Shown piece after piece: positions 1 through 8,428 of a stretch of DNA of 64,000 bases (position 1 is its first letter; the number at the start of each line of letters is the position of its first letter). This stretch comes from Bacillus sp. REN3 (GTDB lineage Bacteria; Bacillota; Bacilli; Bacillales; Cytobacillaceae), in assembly GCF_017912555.1 (NCBI RefSeq), contig NZ_JAERSD010000001.1:1-64000 (forward strand), given 5' to 3'. The notes under the pieces are model-generated. The model worked only from the letters and a program-made list of their open reading frames with translations. It did not search any database and was not told the origin of the DNA. Both the position numbers and the translations under genes were made by a program.

Positions 1-26
1 GGTTTGATGAGGAGGGACTGAAAGTA

Positions 27-55
27 AAAGAGGAAGCCAGGAAGGCTCCCTCTTT
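27..55. terminator. Bidirectional hairpin between an upstream + strand gene and ylaI
   Basis: Arms 27-38 and 44-55 pair (AAAGAGG with CCTCTTT, then AGCC with GGCT) with one internal mismatch, giving T-rich ends on both strands. It would end ylaI on the minus strand. A + strand reading frame stops at 19-21 just before it, which may be the 3' end of the preceding gene (ylaH in B. subtilis order); too little is visible to call that gene. Confidence 0.6.
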
Positions 56-67
56 GAAATCAGTTTC

Positions 68-274
68 TTACTCTACCCAGTCATCCTTTTTTACAGGGGA
101 GCGGTACAGGTGAAATTTTCCTGTCGCGATCCTTTTCTTTGTATTCTCGGCAATCCGTTCATTGCATGATTTGCACATATATGTATGGATTGGCCGGTTT
201 CGCAACTGTTTTGCCTGGAGCGTATCGCTATCGATTGTTTCGATTTTGTCGCATAGTACGCACTTGACTCTCAT
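68..274 (-). CDS. ylaI: YlaI family small zinc-ribbon-like protein
   Basis: A 68-residue protein with two CxxC pairs (C5/C8 and C34/C37) separated by a basic stretch, the pattern of a small zinc-binding ribbon. It matches my recollection of the YlaI (DUF2197) family, which sits next to ylaJ and ylaK in B. subtilis. No function is established. It is transcribed from the minus strand towards the hairpin at 27-55. The identification rests on the cysteine pattern, size and synteny; a role in nucleic acid or protein binding would be inference only. Confidence 0.8.
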   Translation of the reverse strand: MRVKCVLCDKIETIDSDTLQAKQLRNRPIHTYMCKSCNERIAENTKKRIATGKFHLYRSPVKKDDWVE

Positions 275-431
275 GCTTACACCTCATATCAAAAATCGTC
301 ACACATAGGATGTTCCGAAATGGATTATGATATAGTATATCATTGTTTTATCGAATTGAGAGTGAAAATCGTTTAATTTGCCCTGTATCAAGGGTTCGTA
401 GTACTATTATGGTAGGTAAAGGAGGGCGAAT

Positions 432-887
432 ATGGCAAATCAAGTTGAACCAAAGCTTATTAAACCTTTATTTGATGAACTTCAAAAAGAACGGTTTGTG
501 ACACTTGCGACCGTTGACCATGAAACAGGCGGCCCGAATGTAGGCGCGATTTCCTGGATCTTCGCCAAGGATGATCAAACCATTTATTTTGCAGTCGACA
601 ACCGTTCCCGCATCATTGAGAACATTAAGAAAAATCCTCTTGCGGTGATCAATTTAATCGCCAATGAATCTACATACTCAATCAGCGGACATTCAAGTGT
701 GAAGATGGAAAAGATGGACGGAGTACCCTTAAAGCTGGCGCTTGTGGAAATCAAAATCCATGAAGTCCGGGACGTCATGTTCTATGGCTCTAAAATTATT
801 TCTGAGCCACAATATGACAAAACATATGATAAGGATGCTGCTGCAAGGCTTGATAGGCAGGTCATGGACGCTATGAGAAAAGCTTAG
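432..887 (+). CDS. Pyridoxamine 5'-phosphate oxidase-like split-barrel protein
   Basis: A 151-residue protein that looks like the small PNPOx-like flavin-binding split barrel: an N-terminal helix (residues 5-20), then a strand pattern around residues 22-60 (RFVTLATVD, GAISWIFAKDD, IYFAVDNRSRI) and an IKKNP segment typical of these folds. Members bind FMN, F420 or heme; the cofactor here cannot be read from sequence. The start has a good ribosome site (AAAGGAGG at 418-425). It stands alone between ylaI and ylaJ, where B. subtilis has no gene that I recall. Its stop codon lies inside the terminator stem that follows. Confidence 0.8.
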   Translation: MANQVEPKLIKPLFDELQKERFVTLATVDHETGGPNVGAISWIFAKDDQTIYFAVDNRSRIIENIKKNPLAVINLIANESTYSISGHSSVKMEKMDGVPLKLALVEIKIHEVRDVMFYGSKIISEPQYDKTYDKDAAARLDRQVMDAMRKA

Positions 888-916
888 CCGGAAAAAACGG
901 CTAAGCTTTTCTTTTT
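876..916 (+). terminator. Rho-independent terminator overlapping the PNPOx-like stop codon
   Basis: A perfect 15-bp stem (876-890 with 898-912), a 7-base A-rich loop, then five T's. The TAG stop at 885-887 is within the left arm. Confidence 0.85.
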
Positions 917-1242
917 GGTGTACCGGCATGGATGCTGGCCCCGTGAATAACGAAGGCAGGTGCTGCTATAGCTTTAAAGATGTATCATGGGCGACTTTTT
1001 ATATCTGAAGGGAGTAAGTGCTAACTTCCACCTGAAAATCACGAACCTTTTACTCACCTAAAAGGATGCCGGCGAGTAGCCAGGGATCCAATAATCTATA
1101 CTAACCCTTGGCTTGCTGGAGAGGACAAGGGTTAGAGAGAATGACAGCAAGGTATGAAAAACTGCGCCTGGAACAGCCGTATTCATAACTGTACTTTCGG
1201 TAGTGTGAGAAGGACGGAAGCAGATCACTTTGTCTGGCCCAA
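917..1242. other. Intergenic stretch with one inverted repeat, no gene seen
   Basis: No reading frame here has a ribosome site or a recognisable product. The only structure is a perfect 10-bp inverted repeat, CTAACCCTTG at 1101-1110 and CAAGGGTTAG at 1126-1135, with a 15-base loop. It lies just downstream of ylaJ on that gene's strand but lacks a T run, so it could be a weak terminator or mRNA 3' stabiliser. Confidence 0.5.
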
Positions 1243-1827
1243 TTATTTATGGAAGTTTGATTCCTGCTCCTGATTTTTCTCCAGAGTTCTCTTTTCCTGC
1301 TGGTCAAGCCTTTTCTTCGGATCCTCTGTAGGATTCTCTGATTGTGGATCGATCATGTCTGCGGGCACCTCAGGGATGATCCTGCCAGTTATGTCGGCAA
1401 GTTCATTCAGGATTCCCTGGATTGGCTTTCCGGCACGGATATCCTTGCCGATTTCCTTTAAACGGGCAGTCACATCGGGGTCTGCTATCACGGCAGCCCT
1501 GGCACCATGCGGGTCTTTTTTCAAGGCCTCCGCTACAGTATATTTAACCGTATCTACTTCGGACCTTTCCATGTTCTGATTTACATCAATACCTACAATA
1601 GCATATCTGCCGATGACTACCGCTGTAGCATCATCGACTCCCTTGATATCCGCGGTCAGATTTACGAGATGCTCGGATATTTCCTGTCCTGATTGCCGGT
1701 CTACCTGCTGGATATAGCTGTTTTGCACCTTTACACGTTTGTCTTGCTCCTCACGGGCTTCATCATTTTGCCAGCTGCAGGCGGAAATCAGCAGCACGAA
1801 CGAAATAGCGGCGAATAATTTCAACAT
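1243..1827 (-). CDS. ylaJ: YhcN/YlaJ family sporulation lipoprotein
   Basis: A 194-residue lipoprotein. The N-terminus has a short signal peptide ending in a lipobox (LISAC, C17). Residues 60-135 form the YhcN/YlaJ domain (AVVIGRYAIVGIDV and AVIADPDVTARLKEIG). The C-terminal 35 residues are charged and low in complexity, rich in E, K and Q. YhcN/YlaJ proteins are spore-associated and some take part in germination; that is family knowledge. The start is set by GGAGGGG five bases upstream on the minus strand. It diverges from ylaK with about 200 bp between them. Confidence 0.85.
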   Translation of the reverse strand: MLKLFAAISFVLLISACSWQNDEAREEQDKRVKVQNSYIQQVDRQSGQEISEHLVNLTADIKGVDDATAVVIGRYAIVGIDVNQNMERSEVDTVKYTVAEALKKDPHGARAAVIADPDVTARLKEIGKDIRAGKPIQGILNELADITGRIIPEVPADMIDPQSENPTEDPKKRLDQQEKRTLEKNQEQESNFHK

Positions 1828-2033
1828 TTTAACCCCTCCGGATATTTATTCCCAGAACAGATCTGGCGAGATATATGGAAACAATTGAGTGAATGCCGTG
1901 AAAAATAAATACTCAAGCGTTATTGTGCAAATTTTCTTCTATCTTTATTCAGGAAATCATATATTTTACCAAAGTCCCGGCCAAGGCTATGAAGACAGCC
2001 GATGTCGGGAACAAGAAGGCGGGAGGCATCAAT

Positions 2034-3374
2034 TTGAGTAAAATATATGTACTGGATACCAATGTACTACTGCAGGATCCGCATGCTATTTTCTCTTTTC
2101 GTGATAATGAAGTTGTCATACCTGCTGTTGTCCTTGAAGAGGTGGATTCCAAGAAAAGATATATGGATGAGATTGGCCGAAATGCGCGGCAGGTTTCAAG
2201 ACTGATAGATGGAATGAGGGATACCGGGAGGCTTCATGAAAAGATAAATCTTAAAGGAGGAGGAGCGCTTCGCATTGAACTGAATCACCGTTCCTTCCAT
2301 GAGCTTCAGGAAATTTTCGTGGAAAAGACGAATGACAACCGGATTCTGGCTGTTGCAAAAAACCTGAGCCTGGAGGAACAAACAAAAGAAGGTGGACGAC
2401 CAGTCATCCTAGTCAGCAAGGATGCGCTTGTCAGGGTCAAGGCGGATGCCATCGGGCTGCTTGCCGAGGATTTTCTGAGCGACAGGGTGGTCGAAATGGA
2501 CCATTTGTATTCTGGTTATGCAGAAATATACCTTGAAAAAAGAGAACTGGATCGTTTTTATGAAAATGGGGAGTTGGAACGATCAGAGCTAAAGGGGCAG
2601 GCTTTCCTTTACCCGAACCAGTTTGTGTTAATGAAGGATCTCCTCGGTGGCTCTGGATCAGCCATTGGGATGGTAGACGAAAAAGTGGAAAAGGTAAAGA
2701 AGTTGATTTTCGAGGGTGAAAACAAACCAATCTGGGGAATCAGGCCAAGGAATGTTCAGCAAATCATGGCCCTTGAATTGCTTTTAAGACAAGACATGCC
2801 CCTAGTTACCCTTACAGGCAGGGCGGGAACAGGAAAGACTCTCCTTGCCCTCGCGGCAGGACTCCTGCAGACAGAGGACAAAGGGACCTTTAAGAAGCTG
2901 CTTGTCGCCAGGCCGATAGTTCCTGTCGGAAAAGACCTGGGATTCCTCCCAGGAGAAAAAGAAGAAAAACTGAGGCCATGGATGCAGCCAATCTACGATA
3001 ACCTTGAATACTTGTTCAATACGAAAAAACCAGGAGAGCTGGATGCCATTCTTGCCGGGATGGGCTCCATCGAGGTTGAAGCGCTGACGTATATCAGAGG
3101 GAGAAGCATTCCTGACCAGTTCATAATTATCGATGAAGCCCAGAATCTGACAAAGCATGAGGTGAAAACGATCCTGACAAGGGTAGGGGAAAGGAGCAAG
3201 ATTGTCCTCATGGGCGACCCCGAACAAATTGACCATCCATATCTCGATGCCTATAATAATGGTCTTACGTATGTGGTTGAAAAATTCAAGGACCAGCAAA
3301 TTGCCGGCCATGTCCAATTAGTCAAAGGGGAACGATCAGCGCTTGCCCAGCTTGCTGCAGAATTACTTAAATGA
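2034..3374 (+). CDS. ylaK: PhoH family protein with N-terminal PIN domain (PhoH2)
   Basis: A two-domain protein of 446 residues: a PIN-type nuclease domain at the N-terminus (VLDTNVLL with its acidic residue at about D8) and a PhoH P-loop ATPase domain in the C-terminal half (Walker A GRAGTGKT near residue 262, Walker B IIDEAQN near 366). PIN-PhoH fusions are described as ATP-dependent RNA unwinding and cleaving enzymes; the in vivo role in Bacillus is unclear. I start it at TTG 2034, seven bases after GGGAGG, because this gives the family N-terminus (SKIYVLDTN) and length. The reading frame is open further upstream to 1923, but without a ribosome site or conserved sequence. Confidence 0.9.
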   Translation: MSKIYVLDTNVLLQDPHAIFSFRDNEVVIPAVVLEEVDSKKRYMDEIGRNARQVSRLIDGMRDTGRLHEKINLKGGGALRIELNHRSFHELQEIFVEKTNDNRILAVAKNLSLEEQTKEGGRPVILVSKDALVRVKADAIGLLAEDFLSDRVVEMDHLYSGYAEIYLEKRELDRFYENGELERSELKGQAFLYPNQFVLMKDLLGGSGSAIGMVDEKVEKVKKLIFEGENKPIWGIRPRNVQQIMALELLLRQDMPLVTLTGRAGTGKTLLALAAGLLQTEDKGTFKKLLVARPIVPVGKDLGFLPGEKEEKLRPWMQPIYDNLEYLFNTKKPGELDAILAGMGSIEVEALTYIRGRSIPDQFIIIDEAQNLTKHEVKTILTRVGERSKIVLMGDPEQIDHPYLDAYNNGLTYVVEKFKDQQIAGHVQLVKGERSALAQLAAELLK

Positions 3375-3375
3375 A

Positions 3376-3397
3376 AGGGCAGCGTGAAAGCTGCCCT
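3376..3397. terminator. Hairpin between convergent ylaK and ylaL
   Basis: AGGGCAGC (3376-3383) pairs with GCTGCCCT (3390-3397) across a 6-base loop, directly after the ylaK stop. There is no clear T run, so termination strength is uncertain. Confidence 0.5.
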
Positions 3398-3415
3398 GAC
3401 GTTCGGTATTCTTGT

Positions 3416-3913
3416 TCATTCAACTGTAAAACCTGAAATGTTCCTGATTGGGTGTTCGAAATTCGAGCCATCTGGAAAATAGGCGTATAATGGTCCATCT
3501 TCAATCAAAGGCTTGCCATCCTTCGAAAAACCAAGGATCAAACCGTATGCCCGATCCAGCGGCATTTCTGTGTGTTCGCTGCCATGATGGATGATGACGG
3601 TGGATGCTCCTTCTTCTGGTTCGGCATTTTCCAGGAACGGTTTGAAAGGAATGCCGAAAGTCCCGTGCAAAACCCTTTCTTTCTCGTATTTCCTTTCGGA
3701 TTTCAAAGTTGGCGGAAAGACTGCTCCTTCCATGATCTCACGGTCCCAATGCTTTGATATCGATTTGGTGTATTCTTCCATATCGTTATTACCCTTCTCT
3801 TCCTGCTTGAAATATGTATGGAGATCCACTTTGCGATCATCGAAAATCCAGACACCTGGGTCCAGTGTAAGTTTGTATTTGACTTTCCCATTTATAGATA
3901 CAATGGTTTCCAT
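3416..3913 (-). CDS. ylaL: YlaL family protein of unknown function
   Basis: A soluble 165-residue protein with no signal peptide or membrane segment. Its order (between ylaK and ylaN), size and opening (METIVSINGKVKYKLTLDPG, a beta-rich start) fit the B. subtilis YlaL family as I recall it. Visible features are a DDRKVDL segment near residue 26 and a beta-rich C-terminal half with YAYFPDGSNFEHP. No catalytic motif is evident. The start is supported by GGAGG about seven bases upstream. The assignment is by synteny and remembered sequence; the function is unknown. Confidence 0.65.
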   Translation of the reverse strand: METIVSINGKVKYKLTLDPGVWIFDDRKVDLHTYFKQEEKGNNDMEEYTKSISKHWDREIMEGAVFPPTLKSERKYEKERVLHGTFGIPFKPFLENAEPEEGASTVIIHHGSEHTEMPLDRAYGLILGFSKDGKPLIEDGPLYAYFPDGSNFEHPIRNISGFTVE

Positions 3914-4025
3914 GCTATACCTCCATTCAATTGAGCGCTATAGAAACTAGTATAACTTTATTTTCCGAAAAAGTCATAAACACACCGGTTCCTGTTGGAA
4001 AAGCAATTCAGAACCCTTAATATTC

Positions 4026-4054
4026 TTGCATTTTTGCATAGTTAAGGGTAAAAT
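4026..4054 (+). promoter_or_regulatory. Candidate sigma-A promoter for ylaN
   Basis: TTGCAT (4026-4031), a 17-base spacer and TAAAAT (4049-4054), placed 45 bases before the ylaN start codon. Confidence 0.55.
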
Positions 4055-4098
4055 TTAAAGATAGGATCGGGTGAACGCTCGGAAACGGGGGGATCAAG

Positions 4099-4380
4099 TT
4101 GGCGTCTGAAATGATAATCAACCACCAAGAAAAAGCCCATGCCTTGCTTAAGGCTGACGCTGATAAAATTTTGAAGCTCATCAAGGTGCAAATGGATAAC
4201 CTGACCATGCCGCAATGCCCTCTATATGAAGAGGTATTGGATACGCAAATGTTCGGTTTATCAAGGGAAATCGATTTTGCCGTAAGACTAGGCTTAATCG
4301 AGGAATCAGAAGGGAAGGCAATCCTGGAACAATTGGAAAAGGAACTTTCCGCCCTTCATGAAGCGTCATTAAAAAAATAA
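4099..4380 (+). CDS. ylaN: YlaN, Fur-associated protein (UPF0358)
   Basis: A small alpha-helical protein of 93 residues, matching the UPF0358 family over its whole length, including the near-invariant stretch from [11 protein letters not shown] to [11 protein letters not shown]. Recent work on S. aureus and B. subtilis homologs links YlaN to the iron regulator Fur, as a Fur-binding factor that adjusts Fur activity when iron is limiting; that is literature knowledge. It starts with TTG, just after a run of G's (4087-4092). A promoter-like site precedes it and a strong terminator follows, so it looks monocistronic. Confidence 0.92.
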   Translation: MASEMIINHQEKAHALLKADADKILKLIKVQMDNLTMPQCPLYEEVLDTQMFGLSREIDFAVRLGLIEESEGKAILEQLEKELSALHEASLKK

Positions 4381-4389
4381 AGCCGCTAA

Positions 4390-4426
4390 AAACTCAAACA
4401 GCCAAGAGGAATGTTTGAGTTTTTTT
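4390..4426 (+). terminator. Rho-independent terminator of ylaN
   Basis: An 11-bp stem (AAACTCAAACA at 4390-4400 with TGTTTGAGTTT at 4412-4422) followed by a T run. Confidence 0.9.
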
Positions 4427-4584
4427 GTCGTTATGACTACTGCAATTGTGCGGGAAAGGGATGTTGTTTTGATTTCATCTCTATGACATAATTTAAATGC
4501 ATTTCACGTTTTCCATTAAGGGCAGCAGGATATTTGCTTTTGTAGTAGAATAGATTAATCAACTTAGAAGATGGGGAAGAGACG

Positions 4585-5784
4585 ATGTTTAAAAAAATAC
4601 TCAAATCATATGACTATTCATTGATCATCGCGATTGTGCTTTTGTGTTTATTCGGTCTTGTGATGGTATACAGTGCCAGTATGGTCACCTGGCATGGAGT
4701 GGAAAGTGATTTCTTCTACCAGAAACAAAAATTCAATCTGCTGGCTGCACTTATTGTGTTCATTGTTGCTGCCATTTTTCCGTACAAAGCGATGAAAAGC
4801 ACGAAAATCCTTCTGCCCATGGTCGTGCTTACACTGGGCGGGTTGGTGATCCTGTTCATGGTCGGAAAAGTAGCCGGAAATGCACTTAGCTGGATTGAAC
4901 TTGGCGCACGAAGCATCCAGCCTTCTGAATTGGCAAAGCTGAGTGTGATCATCTACCTGTCGGCTGTGTACGCCAAGAAGCAGTCATACATAAATGAATT
5001 CAATAAAGGGGTAGTACCCCCGTTGCTGTTCCTGGTCATGGTAGTTTTCCTGATCGCGCTCCAGCCGGATTTTGGAACGGCCGGCATCATCCTGCTAATT
5101 GCCGGAGCCATCATTATTTCATCAGGGATGAATTTCAGGAACATCTTTAAACTGATCATGATTGTAGTCATTTTGCTCGTTCCGATTTCACTCATCATGA
5201 AGGATGAAATTTTTTCGGAAAAAAGGATGGCGCGCCTGACATCATATAGTAATCCTTTCACGGACGAAAGGGATTCTGGCTACCAGTTAGCCAATGCCTA
5301 TTATGCTATCGGGTCGGGCGGTCTTACCGGATTGGGACTGGGAGAAAGCAACCAGAAGCTCGGTTACCTGCCTGAGGCGCACACTGATTTTATTATTGCT
5401 GTCATCTCAGAAGAACTCGGGATCTTCGGTGTAGGGTTCGTTCTGTTAAGTCTTGCTTTCATTGTCCTGAAAGGAATCTACATCGCCCTGAAATGTAAGG
5501 ACGCTTTCGGCAGCCTGCTGGCGATAGGAATTTCGAGCATGATTGGCATTCAATCATTCATAAACCTTGGAGGGGCTACAGGAGTCATTCCCCTGACAGG
5601 AGTCCCGCTCCCTTTTGTCAGCTATGGAGGTTCTTCACTGCTTCAACTGGCAATTGCCGCTGGCATCCTTGTGAATATATCGATGTTTGTAAGTTTTGAA
5701 GAGAAATACAGGAAGGATGGCACCGCCCAACCTAAGCCAGCATCATCAGCGCTGCCGCAGAAAAGTTCTTTTAAGTTCAAATGA
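4585..5784 (+). CDS. ftsW: FtsW, SEDS peptidoglycan glycosyltransferase of cell division
   Basis: A polytopic membrane protein of 399 residues with about ten hydrophobic segments and the SEDS signatures: LVMVYSAS in the first segment, IQPSELAKL near residue 112, QPDFGTAG near 160, the TDFIIAVISEELG loop, and PFVSYGGSSLL near the end. FtsW polymerises lipid II at the septum together with a class B PBP (PBP2B, encoded at 45 kb). A paralog of the same family, spoVE, is in this window at 54 kb; this copy is called FtsW from its location after ylaN as in B. subtilis. The C-terminal tail is cytoplasmic, lysine- and proline-rich. It is alone and ends in a terminator shared with ctaA. Confidence 0.92.
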   Translation: MFKKILKSYDYSLIIAIVLLCLFGLVMVYSASMVTWHGVESDFFYQKQKFNLLAALIVFIVAAIFPYKAMKSTKILLPMVVLTLGGLVILFMVGKVAGNALSWIELGARSIQPSELAKLSVIIYLSAVYAKKQSYINEFNKGVVPPLLFLVMVVFLIALQPDFGTAGIILLIAGAIIISSGMNFRNIFKLIMIVVILLVPISLIMKDEIFSEKRMARLTSYSNPFTDERDSGYQLANAYYAIGSGGLTGLGLGESNQKLGYLPEAHTDFIIAVISEELGIFGVGFVLLSLAFIVLKGIYIALKCKDAFGSLLAIGISSMIGIQSFINLGGATGVIPLTGVPLPFVSYGGSSLLQLAIAAGILVNISMFVSFEEKYRKDGTAQPKPASSALPQKSSFKFK

Positions 5785-5796
5785 TGAGGATAAAAA

Positions 5797-5821
5797 AAAA
5801 AGCTGCATTGCGCAGCTTTTT
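5797..5821. terminator. Bidirectional terminator between ftsW and ctaA
   Basis: AAAAAGCTGC (5797-5806) pairs with GCAGCTTTTT (5812-5821) across a 5-base loop, with A and T runs on both sides. It touches the ctaA stop codon at 5822-5824. Confidence 0.9.
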
Positions 5822-6784
5822 TTATTTAACCGTTGCCGGAGAAGGAGGTAGTGTCGCTGAGTTTTTCACTTTCAAGGTTTCCTCATTTTTTCTGCTCCTC
5901 GATACCAACAGGATGAAGTAGCTGAATACTCCGAACAGGACGGAAATGAAGAAGGCGTGCGCCAGTGCTACGTATAAGTTCAGCCTTGTATAGATAATGA
6001 ACGCCCCGGCTGTTACTTGCAATGTCGCCAGGATGAAAGAAATGATCCAGCCCCAGTAAAGAACTTTCTCATCTCTGTAATATTTGACTGCCAGGTATGT
6101 GACATAAGCGATCCATATGAAAATGAATCCCGCCGCAGCCCTGTGCCCCATCTGTACCCATTCATATATATTGGTTGGGAGCAAGGATCCGTTATTTACG
6201 CACAATGGCCAATCCTTGCAGACAAGGCTTGCATTCATATGCCTTACAAGCGCTCCAGTGTATACGACCATGTAGCTGTAAATCGTCAAGCCGACAATAT
6301 GGAATTTCATCCTTTTGTCGATTACAAGCTTTTCAGCCTGGAACTTTTTATCGATTTCGAATATAAGCAAAGTCAATAAAAGAACGGCGGAAAATGAAAT
6401 AAGTGAAATACCAAAATGGAGGGCAAGCACGAAATCCGATTGGCCCCATTTAACTGCGGCTGCGCCAATCAGCCCCTGCAGCATTAAAAATGTAAAGGAC
6501 AGTACCGATAAAAATTTTGTTTCCCGAATATGGCCAATCGCCCGCCAAGTCCAGATGGAAAGGACGAGGACCATGAGCCCGACAGCACCTGAAACAAGCC
6601 TATGTGCGAGTTCTATCACAAGTTCAGGGGTGATTTCAGATGGTATGAACTGGCCGTTGCACAGCGGCCAGGATCGGCCGCAGCCCATTCCAGAATCTGT
6701 TTTCGTTACCAGTGCCCCCCCGAGCAAAACAAAAAGCATGCCGATCGTAGTTGCGACCGCGAGCCACTTAAGTGACTTTTTCAT
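5822..6784 (-). CDS. ctaA: Heme A synthase CtaA
   Basis: A membrane protein of 320 residues with eight hydrophobic segments in two similar halves. It oxidises the C8 methyl of heme O to the formyl group of heme A for the caa3 oxidase. The first outer loop has the C35/C42 pair ([11 protein letters not shown]) and the matching loop in the second half has CKDWPLC, the redox cysteine pairs of the Bacillus enzyme. Histidines in ELAHRL, LALHFG and MGHRAA fit the heme ligands. It is divergent from ctaB across a 612-bp regulatory gap, as in B. subtilis, where both are under ResD. The start has AGGTGA eight bases upstream. Confidence 0.95.
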   Translation of the reverse strand: MKKSLKWLAVATTIGMLFVLLGGALVTKTDSGMGCGRSWPLCNGQFIPSEITPELVIELAHRLVSGAVGLMVLVLSIWTWRAIGHIRETKFLSVLSFTFLMLQGLIGAAAVKWGQSDFVLALHFGISLISFSAVLLLTLLIFEIDKKFQAEKLVIDKRMKFHIVGLTIYSYMVVYTGALVRHMNASLVCKDWPLCVNNGSLLPTNIYEWVQMGHRAAAGFIFIWIAYVTYLAVKYYRDEKVLYWGWIISFILATLQVTAGAFIIYTRLNLYVALAHAFFISVLFGVFSYFILLVSRSRKNEETLKVKNSATLPPSPATVK

Positions 6785-7396
6785 TATAAATCACCTGCTT
6801 ATTCAAAGTTCGATAAGTTGTCAAACAATCAACTTGACATGTATAATAAAAAATGTCGTGTAAGGAGAAAAATTCTATTCATATAATAACGAATTTTGGC
6901 GGAAAAGAATAGGAGACAATACATAAGATACTACACAATAAACAATGAATATTCAATACTTCAAGCCTCCATAAGGATCGAAAGGCATTGAATGGCCCAT
7001 CTGAAAGAAAATGTTCCATGAGGTTTTATGACAATTTTCCTGTTTTTTTTCCCAAAGGAAAAAAATTATCCAAAAATATATTTTCTCCTTCTTGGCATCC
7101 TGGCAATTTCTTTCTATTTTCAAGGGATTATTTCTTGCAATAAGTAAGATCTTTATGGATAATGGCGGTAAGACACAAATTAGTCAAATTTTGTTCTAAA
7201 AAAATTCACAAAAATACTGTGAAGTGTGATTTAATATACAACGAAGATGTTATTTTTCTACGCAAATATTTAACAGTCTTTACACATTGATAATAGTAGA
7301 AACTAAAGTTGGTTATAGAAATATAAACTCTTCTTTTTTTTGTAAAAATTCCGTATAGGGATTTTAAGAATAAAGGGGATGAAGGAGGAAGAAAGA
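6785..7396. promoter_or_regulatory. Divergent ctaA-ctaB control region
   Basis: An AT-rich 612-bp gap without a gene. It must hold the promoters for ctaA (leftwards) and ctaB (rightwards). I see no full-consensus sigma-A promoter; a TTGACA followed closely by TATAAT-like bases at about 6834-6850 has too short a spacing. A/T tracts at 7042-7090 may be bent DNA. The one recognisable regulator site is the ResD-like box at 7204-7212. Confidence 0.6.
7204..7225 (-). promoter_or_regulatory. Candidate ResD-binding box upstream of ctaB
   Basis: The minus strand of 7204-7212 reads TTTGTGAAT, identical to the published ResD consensus. An opposed partial copy, CTGTGAAGT, sits at 7218-7226 on the plus strand. 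In B. subtilis ResD-P activates ctaA and ctaB under low oxygen. The box is about 170 bases upstream of the ctaB start, which is plausible if the promoter lies near 7220-7300. Confidence 0.5.
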
Positions 7397-8323
7397 ATGT
7401 CTAATCCTAAAGCTTTCAACGAAGCTGTATTAGATAATGGACGGCCTGCATCGGCAGAGAGGACTGCTCTGAAGGATTTTCTTGCCTTGATTAAAGTTGG
7501 CATTGTAAATTCCAATGCGATGACGACCTTTACAGGCTTATGGCTCGCTCTTCATTTCAGCGGTGCTCGGTTCCTGGATAATATAGATTTGGTCCTGGCT
7601 ACATTGATCGGATCATCACTTGTCGTTGCCGGATCCTGCAGCCTCAATAATTATATTGACCGCGATATTGATCCTTTGATGGAGCGGACAAAAGGGCGAC
7701 CAACAGTCACCGGCCGTTTCCAGCCATCAAAAGTCGCGTGGATAAGCTTCATCCTGATTGGGATCGGGACAGCGTTCCTGTTAACGACGACAGTCACCGC
7801 TGCCGTTATTGCCCTCTTCGGTGTGTTCAGCTATATAGTCCTTTACACAATGTGGTCTAAACGCCAGTATGTATCAAATACTATTATTGGCAGTATTTCT
7901 GGTGCAGTGCCACCGCTGATTGGGTGGGCGGCAGTCGATGCGAATCTAGACATGAAGGCATGGGTTCTGTTCGCAATTGTATTTTTATGGCAGCCTCCGC
8001 ATTTCTACGCCCTTGCAATGAGAAGGGTCGAAGAGTACCGGGCGGCCAATGTGCCGATGCTTCCGGTTGTAAAGGGATTCAGGGCAACAAAACGATCTAT
8101 TTTCCTCTGGATTGCCGGGCTTCTGCCACTTCCATTCCTGATTCCTTCACTGGGAATCCCATTCCTGATCCTGGCATCCGTGCTGAATATTGGCTGGCTG
8201 GCATTGGGAATTTACGCCCAGAGGCTTAAAGATGATATAAAATGGGCAAAATTAATGTTCATATATTCCTTACAATACTTGACCGTTTTGTTTGTTGCTA
8301 TGGTAATTGTCACACTTATTTAA
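7397..8323 (+). CDS. ctaB: Protoheme IX farnesyltransferase CtaB (heme O synthase)
   Basis: A UbiA-family membrane prenyltransferase of 308 residues. It adds farnesyl to heme B to give heme O, the substrate of CtaA. The first aspartate-rich loop is visible at about residue 84 ([19 protein letters not shown]). The second polar loop follows [11 protein letters not shown] near residue 200. I start at ATG 7397, nine bases after GGAGG, rather than ATG 7379, which overlaps the ribosome site region. It is the first gene of the ctaBCDEF run. B. subtilis also has a paralog, ctaO, so this copy is named by its location. Confidence 0.93.
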   Translation: MSNPKAFNEAVLDNGRPASAERTALKDFLALIKVGIVNSNAMTTFTGLWLALHFSGARFLDNIDLVLATLIGSSLVVAGSCSLNNYIDRDIDPLMERTKGRPTVTGRFQPSKVAWISFILIGIGTAFLLTTTVTAAVIALFGVFSYIVLYTMWSKRQYVSNTIIGSISGAVPPLIGWAAVDANLDMKAWVLFAIVFLWQPPHFYALAMRRVEEYRAANVPMLPVVKGFRATKRSIFLWIAGLLPLPFLIPSLGIPFLILASVLNIGWLALGIYAQRLKDDIKWAKLMFIYSLQYLTVLFVAMVIVTLI

Positions 8324-8428
8324 CTTTCTGTTAGATGATTCACTCTTTGTTGCAGAGAGGGAATTTATCCATATATTTTATCAATCATTTTTTCAAAGAC
8401 TTTTTACGAAAGAGGGGTTTATTAAGCT

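Noticed and set aside
7204-7223. Rex- or Fnr-type operator in the ctaA-ctaB gap
   Set aside because: The half sites (TTCACA and TGTGAA) point the opposite way to Rex (TTGTGA-N6-TCACAA) and Fnr (TGTGA-N6-TCACA) sites; the ResD reading fits better.
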